Source of the DNA: a virus
Reading direction: 5' to 3' (one strand)
Virus record (IMG/VR): IMGVR_UViG_3300012228_000010
Coordinates: 1 to 37,392 of that record
Length of the DNA: 37,392 nucleotides
Made by a program: the position numbers and the translations under genes. Every line of letters starts with the position of its first letter. The stretch's first letter is position 1. The notes under the pieces were generated by a model. It was not told the origin of the DNA. It searched no databases and saw only the letters and a program-made list of their open reading frames with translations. Below, one piece after another: positions 7,515 to 15,466 of the stretch.

Positions 7515-7547
7515 ATCCTTTCGTACTGAAGTCTCTTATGCAGAGCT
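7491..7547 (-). ncRNA. Candidate small RNA of about 57 nt
   Basis: The stretch between a good promoter (TTGAAA, 17 bases, TATGAT) and an intrinsic terminator contains no gene. Transcription from about 7547 should give a short RNA with hairpins CTCT/AGAG, CAGTA/TACTG and the terminator stem. It could be a free small RNA or an attenuator leader of the next gene. Confidence 0.45.
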
Positions 7548-7553
7548 GGGTTA

Positions 7554-7582
7554 ATCATAGTGAGTTTTTTCATAAGTTTCAA
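7554..7582 (-). promoter_or_regulatory. Promoter upstream of the short RNA and attenuator
   Basis: Minus strand -35 TTGAAA (7577-7582), 17-base spacer, -10 TATGAT (7554-7559), close to the sigma-70 consensus. It lies in the gap after the 7606-8310 gene. Confidence 0.55.
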
Positions 7583-7605
7583 CTGTACGGCTAAAAATAA
7601 ACAAT

Positions 7606-8310
7606 TCAATATCTGCCAAAAAGATTCAGACTTGTAGTACCCCCAGGTTGAGCGGAACCGTTTACGCGACTTGTTATCACAACAATGGTATTGGAAGCAT
7701 CCTCGAAATAGTCGGTATTATATCCTTCAGCATAAACAGCCATGTTTACGGTGCCGCCGCCAGCAAGAACTAACTCATCCGAAGTTCCTAACGCGACCAA
7801 AGAAGTGCTTGAGGTAGTTCCACTCACACCCAAGCTTATAACAGAAGCTGGATCAGTTATGTCGTAAAAAATTAATTGAAGCGCGGTTAAAGTGGCCACT
7901 CCGTTGAAACTACTTCTAAAAAAAGTTCTATACGTAAGCGTTCCGGCGGGATGGGCATCTAGAAATCCCAAAGAAAAAGTGTCGTCTCTAATGATTGTTC
8001 CGCTCGAAGACGATGTTAGAAGAGAATATGTTTCTGAATTTAAATTCACGGTCCCCACCGCGCCACCACTGAGCATGGGCGCAGTTACCCACCCACCGCC
8101 AGCAATGGAGGTCTGCAAACTCACCGGTGGAACTGACACCAACATGTTTTGATTGAGGTACGGATTCGCATACGGCGGAACAGTCAGGGGGTTGACGTTA
8201 ATACTATCCCCCTCTACTGGATAGTTGTTGGTAGGAGAAACAAAATTCTTTCCATTAATCGGTGAGTTAACAGATTGTAAAAAAGGATTGAGGCCAGCAT
8301 AGATTTGCAT
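7606..8310 (-). CDS. Beta-rich virion protein, likely tail appendage
   Basis: Function unknown. The protein is rich in Gly, Ser, Thr and Asn with alternating beta-strand-like segments throughout and no catalytic motif, typical of tail accessory or receptor-contacting proteins. I start at the ATG at 8310 rather than the longer frame beginning at 8352, because GAGG lies a few bases before it and it follows the stop of the preceding gene at once. Being next to the beta-propeller-like 8312-9727 gene suggests both are part of the tail hub. Confidence 0.6.
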   Translation of the reverse strand: MQIYAGLNPFLQSVNSPINGKNFVSPTNNYPVEGDSINVNPLTVPPYANPYLNQNMLVSVPPVSLQTSIAGGGWVTAPMLSGGAVGTVNLNSETYSLLTSSSSGTIIRDDTFSLGFLDAHPAGTLTYRTFFRSSFNGVATLTALQLIFYDITDPASVISLGVSGTTSSTSLVALGTSDELVLAGGGTVNMAVYAEGYNTDYFEDASNTIVVITSRVNGSAQPGGTTSLNLFGRY

Positions 8311-8311
8311 T

Positions 8312-9727
8312 TTACCTCGGCACAATCGGGTCGGCGTCCACCGCATACCCATAAAATATAAAGTCTGAATTCTTAGACGATTCGCTGATGTTTACAAAAC
8401 ACAGCCTGCCTCGAGATCCAATGGGAAATTCATACAAAACTACTCCTGACGAACAGTCACCAATGTCTACCCAGTTTTTAGAGGCGGTGTCGTATGAATC
8501 GCCAATCGCCACCTGAACCTGAGCCTCGTTACCGGGATTGAAAAAAAGCCAGATATAATTAAATTTCTTCTCGTAATACTCCACTCCGGTGTTGATTAAG
8601 AATTGCATTCCCGTTTGAATCGCTGAACCCGCGTCCGAGCGAGCCGTACCGGAAAATTGATAACACTGGCCACTCGCGTTCCCGAACATGAGTTGCTCGT
8701 TACGATTATTATCCACATATGACAGCCAGGCGGTGGGGCGATGCGCTAGAGAGAAGTTATAAAACTCATTCTTTTGGTAATCGTATATTTGTACACAATT
8801 AGAAATGGTTTGGCGGACAATGTCGTCAGTCACGGTTCCCACCGAGGTTAGGTAATCATATTTATGAACCACTCCAGGCGAAGTATCAAAAGCCGTACCC
8901 GCAATAGCTGAGCCAACCGGATTATAAATTTGGGGCTGAATGGCGTTAGAAAGCAGTTGGGGCTTAGCCCCACCAAAGCCGTTATATCCTTTGCGGTTCA
9001 ACCAAAAGTAAAATCCATCAGAACTATCAACACTGTATGGAGAAGACGGTCCATTGTCAGTTCCCATATCGGTAATTCGATAGCCGTCGTAGTTATACAT
9101 CGCCCCTGAGTTCTTGGTGATCTGCAGTCGGTCAGCACAAGTAAAAATAGCACCCATTTTTCCGGCTCCGGGAATGGTGTACGAAGTTGAGTCAGAGGTT
9201 CCGGCCGTACTCCAGTCTGTCGCGCTGTTTGAGCTTGATTTAAAGAGAGTTGAGGCTGTCCCGCCAATCCAAATGCTGTTTTGATATTGAGCAAAAAACT
9301 CACCGATGGGAGCCAGAGTGGTGTTGGTAAACGAGGTCCCGTTGGTGGTGTGACGAGTTGAGCCTACCCCATCCCCGATAATTAAGACGTCATCTAGTAC
9401 TGCATAACCCACGTGCGCACCGTTGGAGATAGTGCCATTTTCACATACCGTCCAGGCGCCCGTTCCTTGAGTCGAGTAATAAACCTTTGAACCCGAGGCT
9501 CGATAGTTAAAAAACGTAGTGCCGTCATTACGAGACCAGTTAAAAAGGGTCTTAATCTCCGCGGTGTCGGGCGTGCCCAAATTAGTGGCGTATCCAGCCC
9601 GCTTCCGCTTTCCCCCATACGGAAAAGAATAGGTGTTGACGGACTTCAGGAGCTCTCCGTTGTTTAAGTTGATCGGATTAATAAAGAGATTTAAACCAGT
9701 GATGTTAGAAACAGAAATAACCGGCAT
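8312..9727 (-). CDS. Putative tail hub / packaged-DNA stabilisation protein
   Basis: A 471-residue beta-rich protein with repeated strands and turns (FNWSRNDGTTFFNYRASG, VYYSTQGTGAWTVCENG, IWIGGTASTLFKSS, SIDRLQITKN-like strands) that look like propeller blades. This fits the general pattern of P22 gp10-type hub proteins that close the head-tail channel of podoviruses, and it follows the likely adaptor gene. The C-terminal 100 residues (YEKKFNYIWLFFNPG, QVQVAIGDS) resemble beta domains in phage baseplate-like proteins. No enzyme motif. The family assignment rests on fold impression and context only. The ATG at 9727 overlaps the previous gene's stop. Confidence 0.55.
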   Translation of the reverse strand: MPVISVSNITGLNLFINPINLNNGELLKSVNTYSFPYGGKRKRAGYATNLGTPDTAEIKTLFNWSRNDGTTFFNYRASGSKVYYSTQGTGAWTVCENGTISNGAHVGYAVLDDVLIIGDGVGSTRHTTNGTSFTNTTLAPIGEFFAQYQNSIWIGGTASTLFKSSSNSATDWSTAGTSDSTSYTIPGAGKMGAIFTCADRLQITKNSGAMYNYDGYRITDMGTDNGPSSPYSVDSSDGFYFWLNRKGYNGFGGAKPQLLSNAIQPQIYNPVGSAIAGTAFDTSPGVVHKYDYLTSVGTVTDDIVRQTISNCVQIYDYQKNEFYNFSLAHRPTAWLSYVDNNRNEQLMFGNASGQCYQFSGTARSDAGSAIQTGMQFLINTGVEYYEKKFNYIWLFFNPGNEAQVQVAIGDSYDTASKNWVDIGDCSSGVVLYEFPIGSRGRLCFVNISESSKNSDFIFYGYAVDADPIVPR

Positions 9728-10866
9728 TACCAGTACACCTCGCCTTCACCAAATACCTCATTAGTTAATTGCATCATTTCGGTGTTAGTGAAGTTTCTCG
9801 GTGTAATTTGGTTTACAAATTCCTGTTTAGCTTGGATGGCCTTCTGAAAGAACCGATCTCCAGCTGCGTCACTGTTGTCAAGGTAATACGCTTCAGATAG
9901 AGCATAGTTCACAAAAGACGCGCTGTAGGGCCGCATCACGTGTGGTAAACGGTCCCCGTCGTCATTTAGTTTGCTGGACCGAGCATAATAAACCAACTCA
10001 GCTGTGCCGCCGCTCTCGGGTGGGTTAACCTGAAAGACGGTGTCTCCCATCCATGAATGGTACGGATGTGTCATTGAAAATACTTCGTTTGGATAGATGT
10101 TGGTCAAGTCACGCTTAGTTGACTGATACTTCTCACTACTGTTGTAGGAAATCCAGACTCTTTTTAGATCAACAAAGTCAGTCGCGGTCACGGTGGCAAA
10201 TCCATTGGTTCCAAAAGGAATATTTACCGTTCCCATTAAGTAATCTTTGTTTACCTTGATGGCAGCCTGATCCATATCGTCCAACCACTCATTTAACCAG
10301 TCGTTAATAATAGCGTCTTGATTGAGAAAACGAGATCCAAACAACTTGTTTTTCACCCGCTGGCGCATAGCAGCCAAAGCGTCAAAGGGAAATCCGTCAG
10401 TAGTGAGCCAATCAGAATCAGCCGTTTCTTCAGTCGTAATTGAGTTTAAAAACGAAGCCTTGTACGCATACCCATCAGCCGCACTCGTGTCATCAAATTG
10501 GGTGTACAAGCTGTCAGGAGTGATGGGGACGGTTCCATTGGTCAAAGCAGTTGCCGTACCCGCCGTGCCACTGGTTGAACGTTTGAAAATCAACTTGTCA
10601 TATTTAATGGCATAGACCGGAGTATCAGACGGATGGTCATACGTAGAAGCAGTGGCTAAAGTAATCGCCGTACCTGAGGGCGTCGCGGTTCCTAAGACTT
10701 TTATTTCAGCTTGCTCTTCCCCGGTTTTTCCGATTTGAACGGCCCAAGACGCCTGGAACGCGTTGATGTTCTTGATTCGAACCGAGGTAACACCCGAGGC
10801 CTCGCCAAAACTAAGAAAGGAATATTGGGCTTTGTCGTCTAAAAGATTGCGTACCTTGATAATCAT
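9727..10866 (-). CDS. Putative head-tail adaptor protein
   Basis: A 379-residue protein. Residues about 1-150 form a beta-rich domain; residues about 165-205 read MRQRVKNKLFGSRFLNQDAIINDWLNEWLDDM, a helical segment typical of connector or adaptor proteins in which a helix is followed by a WLN motif. The C-terminal helical part (YSASFVNYALSEAYYLDNSDAAGDRFF) also resembles neck proteins. The likely role is to connect the portal to the tail hub, by analogy with P22 gp4. The start overlaps the upstream stop as ATGA. The gene continues directly into the tail hub candidate. Confidence 0.6.
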   Translation of the reverse strand: MIIKVRNLLDDKAQYSFLSFGEASGVTSVRIKNINAFQASWAVQIGKTGEEQAEIKVLGTATPSGTAITLATASTYDHPSDTPVYAIKYDKLIFKRSTSGTAGTATALTNGTVPITPDSLYTQFDDTSAADGYAYKASFLNSITTEETADSDWLTTDGFPFDALAAMRQRVKNKLFGSRFLNQDAIINDWLNEWLDDMDQAAIKVNKDYLMGTVNIPFGTNGFATVTATDFVDLKRVWISYNSSEKYQSTKRDLTNIYPNEVFSMTHPYHSWMGDTVFQVNPPESGGTAELVYYARSSKLNDDGDRLPHVMRPYSASFVNYALSEAYYLDNSDAAGDRFFQKAIQAKQEFVNQITPRNFTNTEMMQLTNEVFGEGEVYW

Positions 10867-11099
10867 GGAGTTTCCTTTTCTTTCGAAGCGTAAAAGTACG
10901 GAACAACAGCGTCAATTGAGTCAAAAACCTGATTAAAAGAAGGAGCTTGATCGGTCTGATTGAATCCCCCGTCATAAAACTGACCCGCTGCATCATACGT
11001 CATGCCTGATCCGTCATAACTCCAGTTATTAGATACCGCTGTCTCGTTAAGACCCGGAATGATGTCGAGCGATGGTGTTAGGTTTTCAATGTAGTTCAT
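10863..11099 (-). CDS. Hypothetical virion protein, 78 aa
   Basis: Function unknown. A small acidic protein rich in Asn, Asp, Tyr and Gly, with no membrane segment. I choose the ATG at 11099 because it overlaps the previous stop as TAATG, the coupling seen at other junctions here; the longer frame from 11135 would overlap the preceding gene by 37 bases. It ends with an ATGA overlap into the adaptor gene, so it is probably made in step with tail components. Confidence 0.6.
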   Translation of the reverse strand: MNYIENLTPSLDIIPGLNETAVSNNWSYDGSGMTYDAAGQFYDGGFNQTDQAPSFNQVFDSIDAVVPYFYASKEKETP

Positions 11100-12019
11100 T
11101 AGATTAAGCTTTTGGTTGAGTACTGAAAGTCCCATTTAGAGTCCGTAGTGCCGTATAAAAAATGAAAGTATTTCCAATACGAAGCACTCCCGGCCGCAGG
11201 GGGGCCATCATCGAAGAAACGAATGTTACTACTCGCCCAAGTTATGGTTCCCGTGTTTCCTGCATTTTGTTTAACTTTAATCACGGCGGGCCAGCCCTCG
11301 GCCACCCCGCTAGTAAAGGCAATGACTCGAGTACCCGCTGTAGTTCCGAAAATAATTTCTTTTACCCATTGCACGTTGCTGGCAAAAGAGCACGTAATAG
11401 TTCCACCGGGCTCATCAGTTAGCGACTCTCTGCCAGGAGCCGCATAGCTTTGCCAAGTTAGATTATCTGCAGTCACGCCACCCGGCGTAGAAACCAAGAT
11501 GTTATTGGCATTTCCAACCGCTTTTCTAATCGAACTCGTTCCATTGTGTACCATCATGTCGCCAGCAGTAGTGAGCGGAGAAACGAAGGTGGCTGAACCA
11601 ACCACCTGAGTGCCGTTATATACCAGGGCATTTCCCGAGCTCAAAGCACTGGTTCCCAAAGTATATTTAGTAGCTCCAAAGGTAAGGGTTCCGATAGATT
11701 CGTAGGTTGGTACTGAGCTCCCCACTATTTCAGTACCGTTGTAGTTGAGGTATTGCCCCTGAGCAAGGGCGGTGGTACCAATTCCAATTCGAGTCGCACC
11801 GACATGAAGAGCTCCGCGCATCGCTGCTTTATCTGTCGCAGTGAAACTTGCCAAAATCCCAGCCAGTGAAGCACTGGCTGTTCCTAGAAGCGTTTCCATG
11901 GCAACTATGGCGCTTCCCTCAGTGTTGTGTCGAGAAGAATGAACCAAAGCAGCATCAACCGGGGTGGTCCCCGCCACCACATTGAGCGTCGTGTCAATTG
12001 CCCCCGGATAAGTACTCAT
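11099..12019 (-). CDS. Tail fibre-like protein, about 306 aa
   Basis: A Gly/Thr/Ser-rich beta protein with repeated modules: IGIGTTALAQGQYLNYNGTE, then YTLGTSALSSGNALVYNGTQ, then a related TTAGDMMVHNGTS. Such near-repeats are typical of trimeric phage fibre shafts. The C-terminal 90 residues (GGTITCSFASNVQWVKEIIFG onward) form a distinct globular beta domain that may be the tip. I start at the ATG at 12019, which follows the upstream stop closely and has GGAA upstream. No depolymerase motif is seen. Confidence 0.65.
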   Translation of the reverse strand: MSTYPGAIDTTLNVVAGTTPVDAALVHSSRHNTEGSAIVAMETLLGTASASLAGILASFTATDKAAMRGALHVGATRIGIGTTALAQGQYLNYNGTEIVGSSVPTYESIGTLTFGATKYTLGTSALSSGNALVYNGTQVVGSATFVSPLTTAGDMMVHNGTSSIRKAVGNANNILVSTPGGVTADNLTWQSYAAPGRESLTDEPGGTITCSFASNVQWVKEIIFGTTAGTRVIAFTSGVAEGWPAVIKVKQNAGNTGTITWASSNIRFFDDGPPAAGSASYWKYFHFLYGTTDSKWDFQYSTKSLI

Positions 12020-12021
12020 AG

Positions 12022-12312
12022 TTAGTTCCAAATCACCACAATATCAGTGGTACCACCAGTCTCAGCCACAATGCCTCGTCGCATTTGAATACCCAAATCA
12101 ATCGCCACCGGAATGGTGCCGTTAGTGTTAGGAATGACCGCGACGAGGGTAGTAGCGGAAGTACCAGATGCGTTATCGTAGATTGTGATCGTTCCCGTCT
12201 TTTGAGACGGTAAGAGAATTTTTTGTAAGACAGTAGGAGCATTCGCCACCACGGTTGTTCCAGCGGCAGTCCCGCTGACTCGAGTCCATTGAGATCCACT
12301 AATTGGTTGCAT
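12022..12312 (-). CDS. Small beta-rich virion protein, 96 aa
   Basis: Function unknown. It is Thr/Gly/Val-rich with strong alternation suggesting a beta sandwich (TGTITIYDNASGTSATTLVAVI), without charged patches or catalytic residues. It could be a head decoration or minor tail protein. An AAAGG Shine-Dalgarno precedes the ATG. It is the first gene after the glycan cassette and has its own predicted promoter at 12340-12368. Confidence 0.6.
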   Translation of the reverse strand: MQPISGSQWTRVSGTAAGTTVVANAPTVLQKILLPSQKTGTITIYDNASGTSATTLVAVIPNTNGTIPVAIDLGIQMRRGIVAETGGTTDIVVIWN

Positions 12313-12339
12313 TAAAGGCCTTTCACACTATTTCATTTC

Positions 12340-12368
12340 AGTGTAATCAGTCCCGTCACGCGGGTCAA
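12340..12368 (-). promoter_or_regulatory. Promoter for the tail gene block
   Basis: Minus strand -35 TTGACC (12363-12368, overlapping the stop of the glycosyltransferase), 17-base spacer, -10 TACACT (12340-12345). A hairpin ACACT/AGTGT overlaps the start of the expected transcript. Genes from 12312 downward would be expressed from it. Confidence 0.45.
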
Positions 12369-13525
12369 GCTTCAGCTAAAACTTCCTTTTCCAGCTTTTG
12401 CAAGAATGGGAGCCATTTTTCCGTGAAGATCTTGTGCACATCATAGTTTTCTGTAACAAAATCGCGGCAAATTTTTCCCTGCTCTTTGAGATCACCCGCA
12501 TAGACTTCTTCCATTTTTTCCAGCAGCGAAGAGACCGAGGGCTCGGCCACATACGAAAGTAGGGGAGTAAAACGTTTGTGATCGACTTCGCACACCGCAC
12601 CCGTACCAGGAGCCACTAGTTCAGGCATGGCCGTAAAGTTATTTACAATCACCGGAACTCCACAGGACTGAGCTTCAACTGCTGGGACTCCAAACCCCTC
12701 GTTAGTCGAAGGCATCAAAAGACAATCCATCGCACTATAGATTTGAGCCATGCCGTCCCGATTCACGTTAAACATCATGTCTAGAGGAGAAATTTCATAC
12801 AGGCTATCAGCAATTCCCAAGAACTTAGCGTATTCACGAATCGGAAAACCACTAGGTTGGTCGGTTACGGTGTGGACGTACAAAGCTGATTTGGGATGTT
12901 TCTCTTTAAAAGCTTTAAAAGCCTCAAGTACCGCATGGAATGACTTGCGAGGCGGATTGTCTTTGTTGGCCGCCACCATTCCAAAAAGGAAAACGTCTTC
13001 AGGGATAGATAAACGTTTGCGAATCTCAGACTTGTCTCGTGGAGTAAGGATTTTGGTATCAACCGTGTGTTGGATGTAGGTTGAATGCATTCCTTGTCTC
13101 TTTAGCTCATCATAGCCAAATTGAGAGTAGGTAACGACTCGGTACGCCGCTTTCAAACGGTCAAAAACCGGTCGAGGAACTGGTTCGTGGTCAATCGGTA
13201 CAATGGGAATCCAGCGTTTAAATTGAGCCAAATGCTGTGGGTTGAGGACCCAAATATCTTGTAGGGTAAACACCACATCAGCCTGGAAGTCGTTTTGGAA
13301 AACGGTTACAGCATCTCCACCCCACTGATCATTGATTTTAGGGTAACAAGTAATCCCGTCCAGGATGATCTTGCCGCCCTCAAGTCCGTAGAAGCAAACA
13401 ATTCCGGTGGGAAAGCCCGCTTTATGAATTAGGGGAAGCAAATCATGCATTTGGGTGCCGTATCCGCTAGTGCTCCATGGAGCATTTGAACTGAACAATA
13501 CGCGTAATTTTCTCTTTTTGAGCAT
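12365..13525 (-). CDS. GT4-family glycosyltransferase (GT-B fold)
   Basis: Transfers a sugar from a nucleotide donor to an unknown acceptor. The N-terminal half begins RVLFSSNAPWSTSGYGTQ, the glycine-rich acceptor-side loop of GT-B enzymes. The C-terminal half carries STNEGFGVPAVEAQSCGVPVI, the EX7E donor-binding motif of GT4 enzymes. At 386 residues it is full length. It is the last of four genes inserted between capsid and tail genes (methyltransferase, GT-A glycosyltransferase, HNH, GT4). I infer glycan work coupled to virion production. The acceptor could be a virion protein, a host surface polymer or DNA; the sequence does not decide. Confidence 0.85.
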   Translation of the reverse strand: MLKKRKLRVLFSSNAPWSTSGYGTQMHDLLPLIHKAGFPTGIVCFYGLEGGKIILDGITCYPKINDQWGGDAVTVFQNDFQADVVFTLQDIWVLNPQHLAQFKRWIPIVPIDHEPVPRPVFDRLKAAYRVVTYSQFGYDELKRQGMHSTYIQHTVDTKILTPRDKSEIRKRLSIPEDVFLFGMVAANKDNPPRKSFHAVLEAFKAFKEKHPKSALYVHTVTDQPSGFPIREYAKFLGIADSLYEISPLDMMFNVNRDGMAQIYSAMDCLLMPSTNEGFGVPAVEAQSCGVPVIVNNFTAMPELVAPGTGAVCEVDHKRFTPLLSYVAEPSVSSLLEKMEEVYAGDLKEQGKICRDFVTENYDVHKIFTEKWLPFLQKLEKEVLAEA

Positions 13526-13539
13526 ATTTTGTCCTCAAT

Positions 13540-13995
13540 TTATTTTCTTTCTAATTTATTTAAATTAACACATTTTCTACAGGTTTTTGATCGTGCTCCC
13601 CGCAACTTCCCACAGAACGGGCATGGACGTTTTTTCTTACTGAACGGCAGGCCTCTTCCGTTCTCAAGCCGACATTTTAGGCTGCAATTTATCAAGTTTG
13701 ATTCGGATGGGCGAACCTCAAAAACCTTACTGCAATTAATACAAGTTTTCTGAATTCTTTTTCTTCTGTTAAGAAAAACCTTCCCTTTTGTATGAAGTCT
13801 GGTGTGTTCCTTCACATCTAAAACTTCGTAATTATCAATCTCGTCGTTAAGTTTGTTTTCGTCTTTATGATGAACGTGTTCTGTTTTGAGTAATTTGCGA
13901 CCAAGAGATTTCTCCATTAGGTATCGAGAATAATACTGGCGAGTGCCGTTGTCCAAGTAAATAACTCTGCGGCCGTGCTCAATATAAATCTTCAT
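13540..13995 (-). CDS. HNH homing endonuclease with zinc-binding Cys clusters
   Basis: Likely a free-standing homing endonuclease. The HNH core is EHVHHKDENKLNDEIDNYEVL followed by EHTRLH (about residues 38-68), the usual arrangement of the short phage HNH family. The C-terminal half has Cys pairs (CINCSKVF with NCSLKC, then CPFCGK with CRKC) consistent with two zinc ribbons for DNA binding. It sits between two glycosyltransferase genes, overlapping the upstream one as ATGA. Its base composition is more AT-rich than its neighbours, as expected for a mobile gene. Confidence 0.85.
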   Translation of the reverse strand: MKIYIEHGRRVIYLDNGTRQYYSRYLMEKSLGRKLLKTEHVHHKDENKLNDEIDNYEVLDVKEHTRLHTKGKVFLNRRKRIQKTCINCSKVFEVRPSESNLINCSLKCRLENGRGLPFSKKKRPCPFCGKLRGARSKTCRKCVNLNKLERK

Positions 13996-14747
13996 CTTAT
14001 TAATCCATCAAGATGGGAAATAACTTCTTCTGAACAAAAGAGACGGTAGTTCATTTTTTCGGGATTGTTTTGACCTCCAGCAAAGTGCATGACCTTAATT
14101 TCTTTATCGTGATCGGGATATTTATCATCTCCAGCTGGTAGAACTAACTTACCGTCTTTGAGAATCATTCGGTGCCACTCGCCTTTGGAGAGAAGGCCGT
14201 GCCAAGCCGAATACCCGGTTTCAGGATCGGCGTGGTCAAAACATTTAATTTTGTAGTGCCCATAATGGATCATGATGTTCATTAAGTCTTGTTCTCGATA
14301 CTGATAGTTGTTGAAGTGGTATGAGTTACACAGTGCCCACCAGTGATCCACAAATTGTTTGCTTTTCATCGCCACTAATCCACAGTTGAAGTAAGCTTGA
14401 GGCGCGATATCGAGCGTGGTGACAACGCCGTACTTTTGAACATCAACTCGAGAGAAGTTGAGAACCCCGCCCATGTCGTAATCACCCTCAAATAGGTAAT
14501 CAAGGGGTCCGGTGATAATTTGGTCCGCATCAGCGCCAATCACTAGGTCGTATTCATTAATAAGTTCTCGAGCAAACATAGCTTTTTGTCGATAAAAATT
14601 AGTTGGATCACCAACTTCTTTTTCTGTATAAATAACAACTGGAAGTTCTTCTTCCGAATGAAACTTCCGTAGAGAATTAATCATTTTTGTGGCATATGGC
14701 ATGTTTTTGTCATCTGCAACAGTAAAAAATACTTTAGGTTTTTTCAT
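13992..14747 (-). CDS. GT-A fold glycosyltransferase (GT8-like)
   Basis: Putative sugar transferase. The N-terminus (VFFTVADDKNMPYATKMINSL) is the nucleotide-binding strand and helix of GT-A enzymes. D73-A-D75 in GADADQI is the metal-binding DxD motif. FNCGLVAMKS and the later REQDLMN fit GT8-like enzymes; the C-terminal KVMHFAGG is a typical late histidine motif. It is coupled by ATGA overlaps to the FkbM methyltransferase upstream and to the HNH gene downstream. Donor and acceptor are unknown. Confidence 0.75.
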   Translation of the reverse strand: MKKPKVFFTVADDKNMPYATKMINSLRKFHSEEELPVVIYTEKEVGDPTNFYRQKAMFARELINEYDLVIGADADQIITGPLDYLFEGDYDMGGVLNFSRVDVQKYGVVTTLDIAPQAYFNCGLVAMKSKQFVDHWWALCNSYHFNNYQYREQDLMNIMIHYGHYKIKCFDHADPETGYSAWHGLLSKGEWHRMILKDGKLVLPAGDDKYPDHDKEIKVMHFAGGQNNPEKMNYRLFCSEEVISHLDGLIR

Positions 14748-15406
14748 TTCTTAATCCTCTCGGCTAGGAACATGCTGGCCTCTGTTTTATTTAACCACTT
14801 GAAGTTAAAGCCCCGATCTACCAAGCTATTCTTAAACTGCAAGGGATTTACCCCACACCAAGTGTGATATTCGCCCAAGATAAGGTCGATCTTGTCTGCC
14901 ACTTTCTCAAACGCTTCACCTCCGAAAATCTCAGCCTCAGCGCCTTCACAGTCTATCTTTAAAATGTCCACGTGGTCTAATTCACACTTTTCAAACAAAG
15001 ACTCTAGGGAAAGCACGGGGACCATTTCAACCTCATCTGGCAAGCCGTTCACCTCAGCCTTGAGTGAAAACATAGTGGTGTTTTGATTGTGGTAAAGCGG
15101 CATTTCCCCATCTAAATTCCCTACCGCAGCTTTAACCAGAGCTATGCCCTCAAGCCCGTTAAATTCCACCATTTTAGTCAGGGTTTCGAAATGTTGAGCA
15201 GCTGGTTCAATTGAAACAATTCTTTTGGAAAAGGGAGCGGCGTAGTAGGTGAAGAGTCCAACGTTGGCGCCGATATCAACTACGGTTAAGTCTGATTTGC
15301 CGGTGAAGTACGGTTCGTAGACTCGATCAAACCAAATTTCTTTAATGATGTGAGCGACGTAATCGTTGGCGATGTCTCGGAAGAAAAATCCTTGTAATGG
15401 CTTCAT
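14744..15406 (-). CDS. FkbM-family SAM-dependent methyltransferase
   Basis: Methylates a hydroxyl group, usually on a sugar, using S-adenosylmethionine. VVDIGANVGLFTYYA (about 43-57) is the glycine-rich SAM loop, VSIEPAAQHFETL gives the acidic residue that holds the ribose, and HVDILKIDCEGAEAEIFGG is the hallmark FkbM (Methyltransf_21) segment. It is first in the glycan cassette. Its AAGGGGG Shine-Dalgarno is partly within the 3' arm of a long hairpin at 15414-15448, so initiation may be regulated or reduced. Confidence 0.85.
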   Translation of the reverse strand: MKPLQGFFFRDIANDYVAHIIKEIWFDRVYEPYFTGKSDLTVVDIGANVGLFTYYAAPFSKRIVSIEPAAQHFETLTKMVEFNGLEGIALVKAAVGNLDGEMPLYHNQNTTMFSLKAEVNGLPDEVEMVPVLSLESLFEKCELDHVDILKIDCEGAEAEIFGGEAFEKVADKIDLILGEYHTWCGVNPLQFKNSLVDRGFNFKWLNKTEASMFLAERIKK

Positions 15407-15413
15407 AACCCCC

Positions 15414-15448
15414 TTCGCTACAGCTTAATATGTTCTAACTGTAGCGAA
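15414..15448 (-). promoter_or_regulatory. Hairpin in front of the glycan cassette
   Basis: A perfect ten-base-pair stem TTCGCTACAG/CTGTAGCGAA with a 15-base loop lies between the 15467-16144 gene and the FkbM start. On the minus strand the 3' arm runs into the Shine-Dalgarno. No T-run follows, so it is not a standard terminator. It could be a processing site, an RNA-stability element or a translation control. Confidence 0.6.
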
Positions 15449-15466
15449 AGGAGTAGGTTATTGCAA

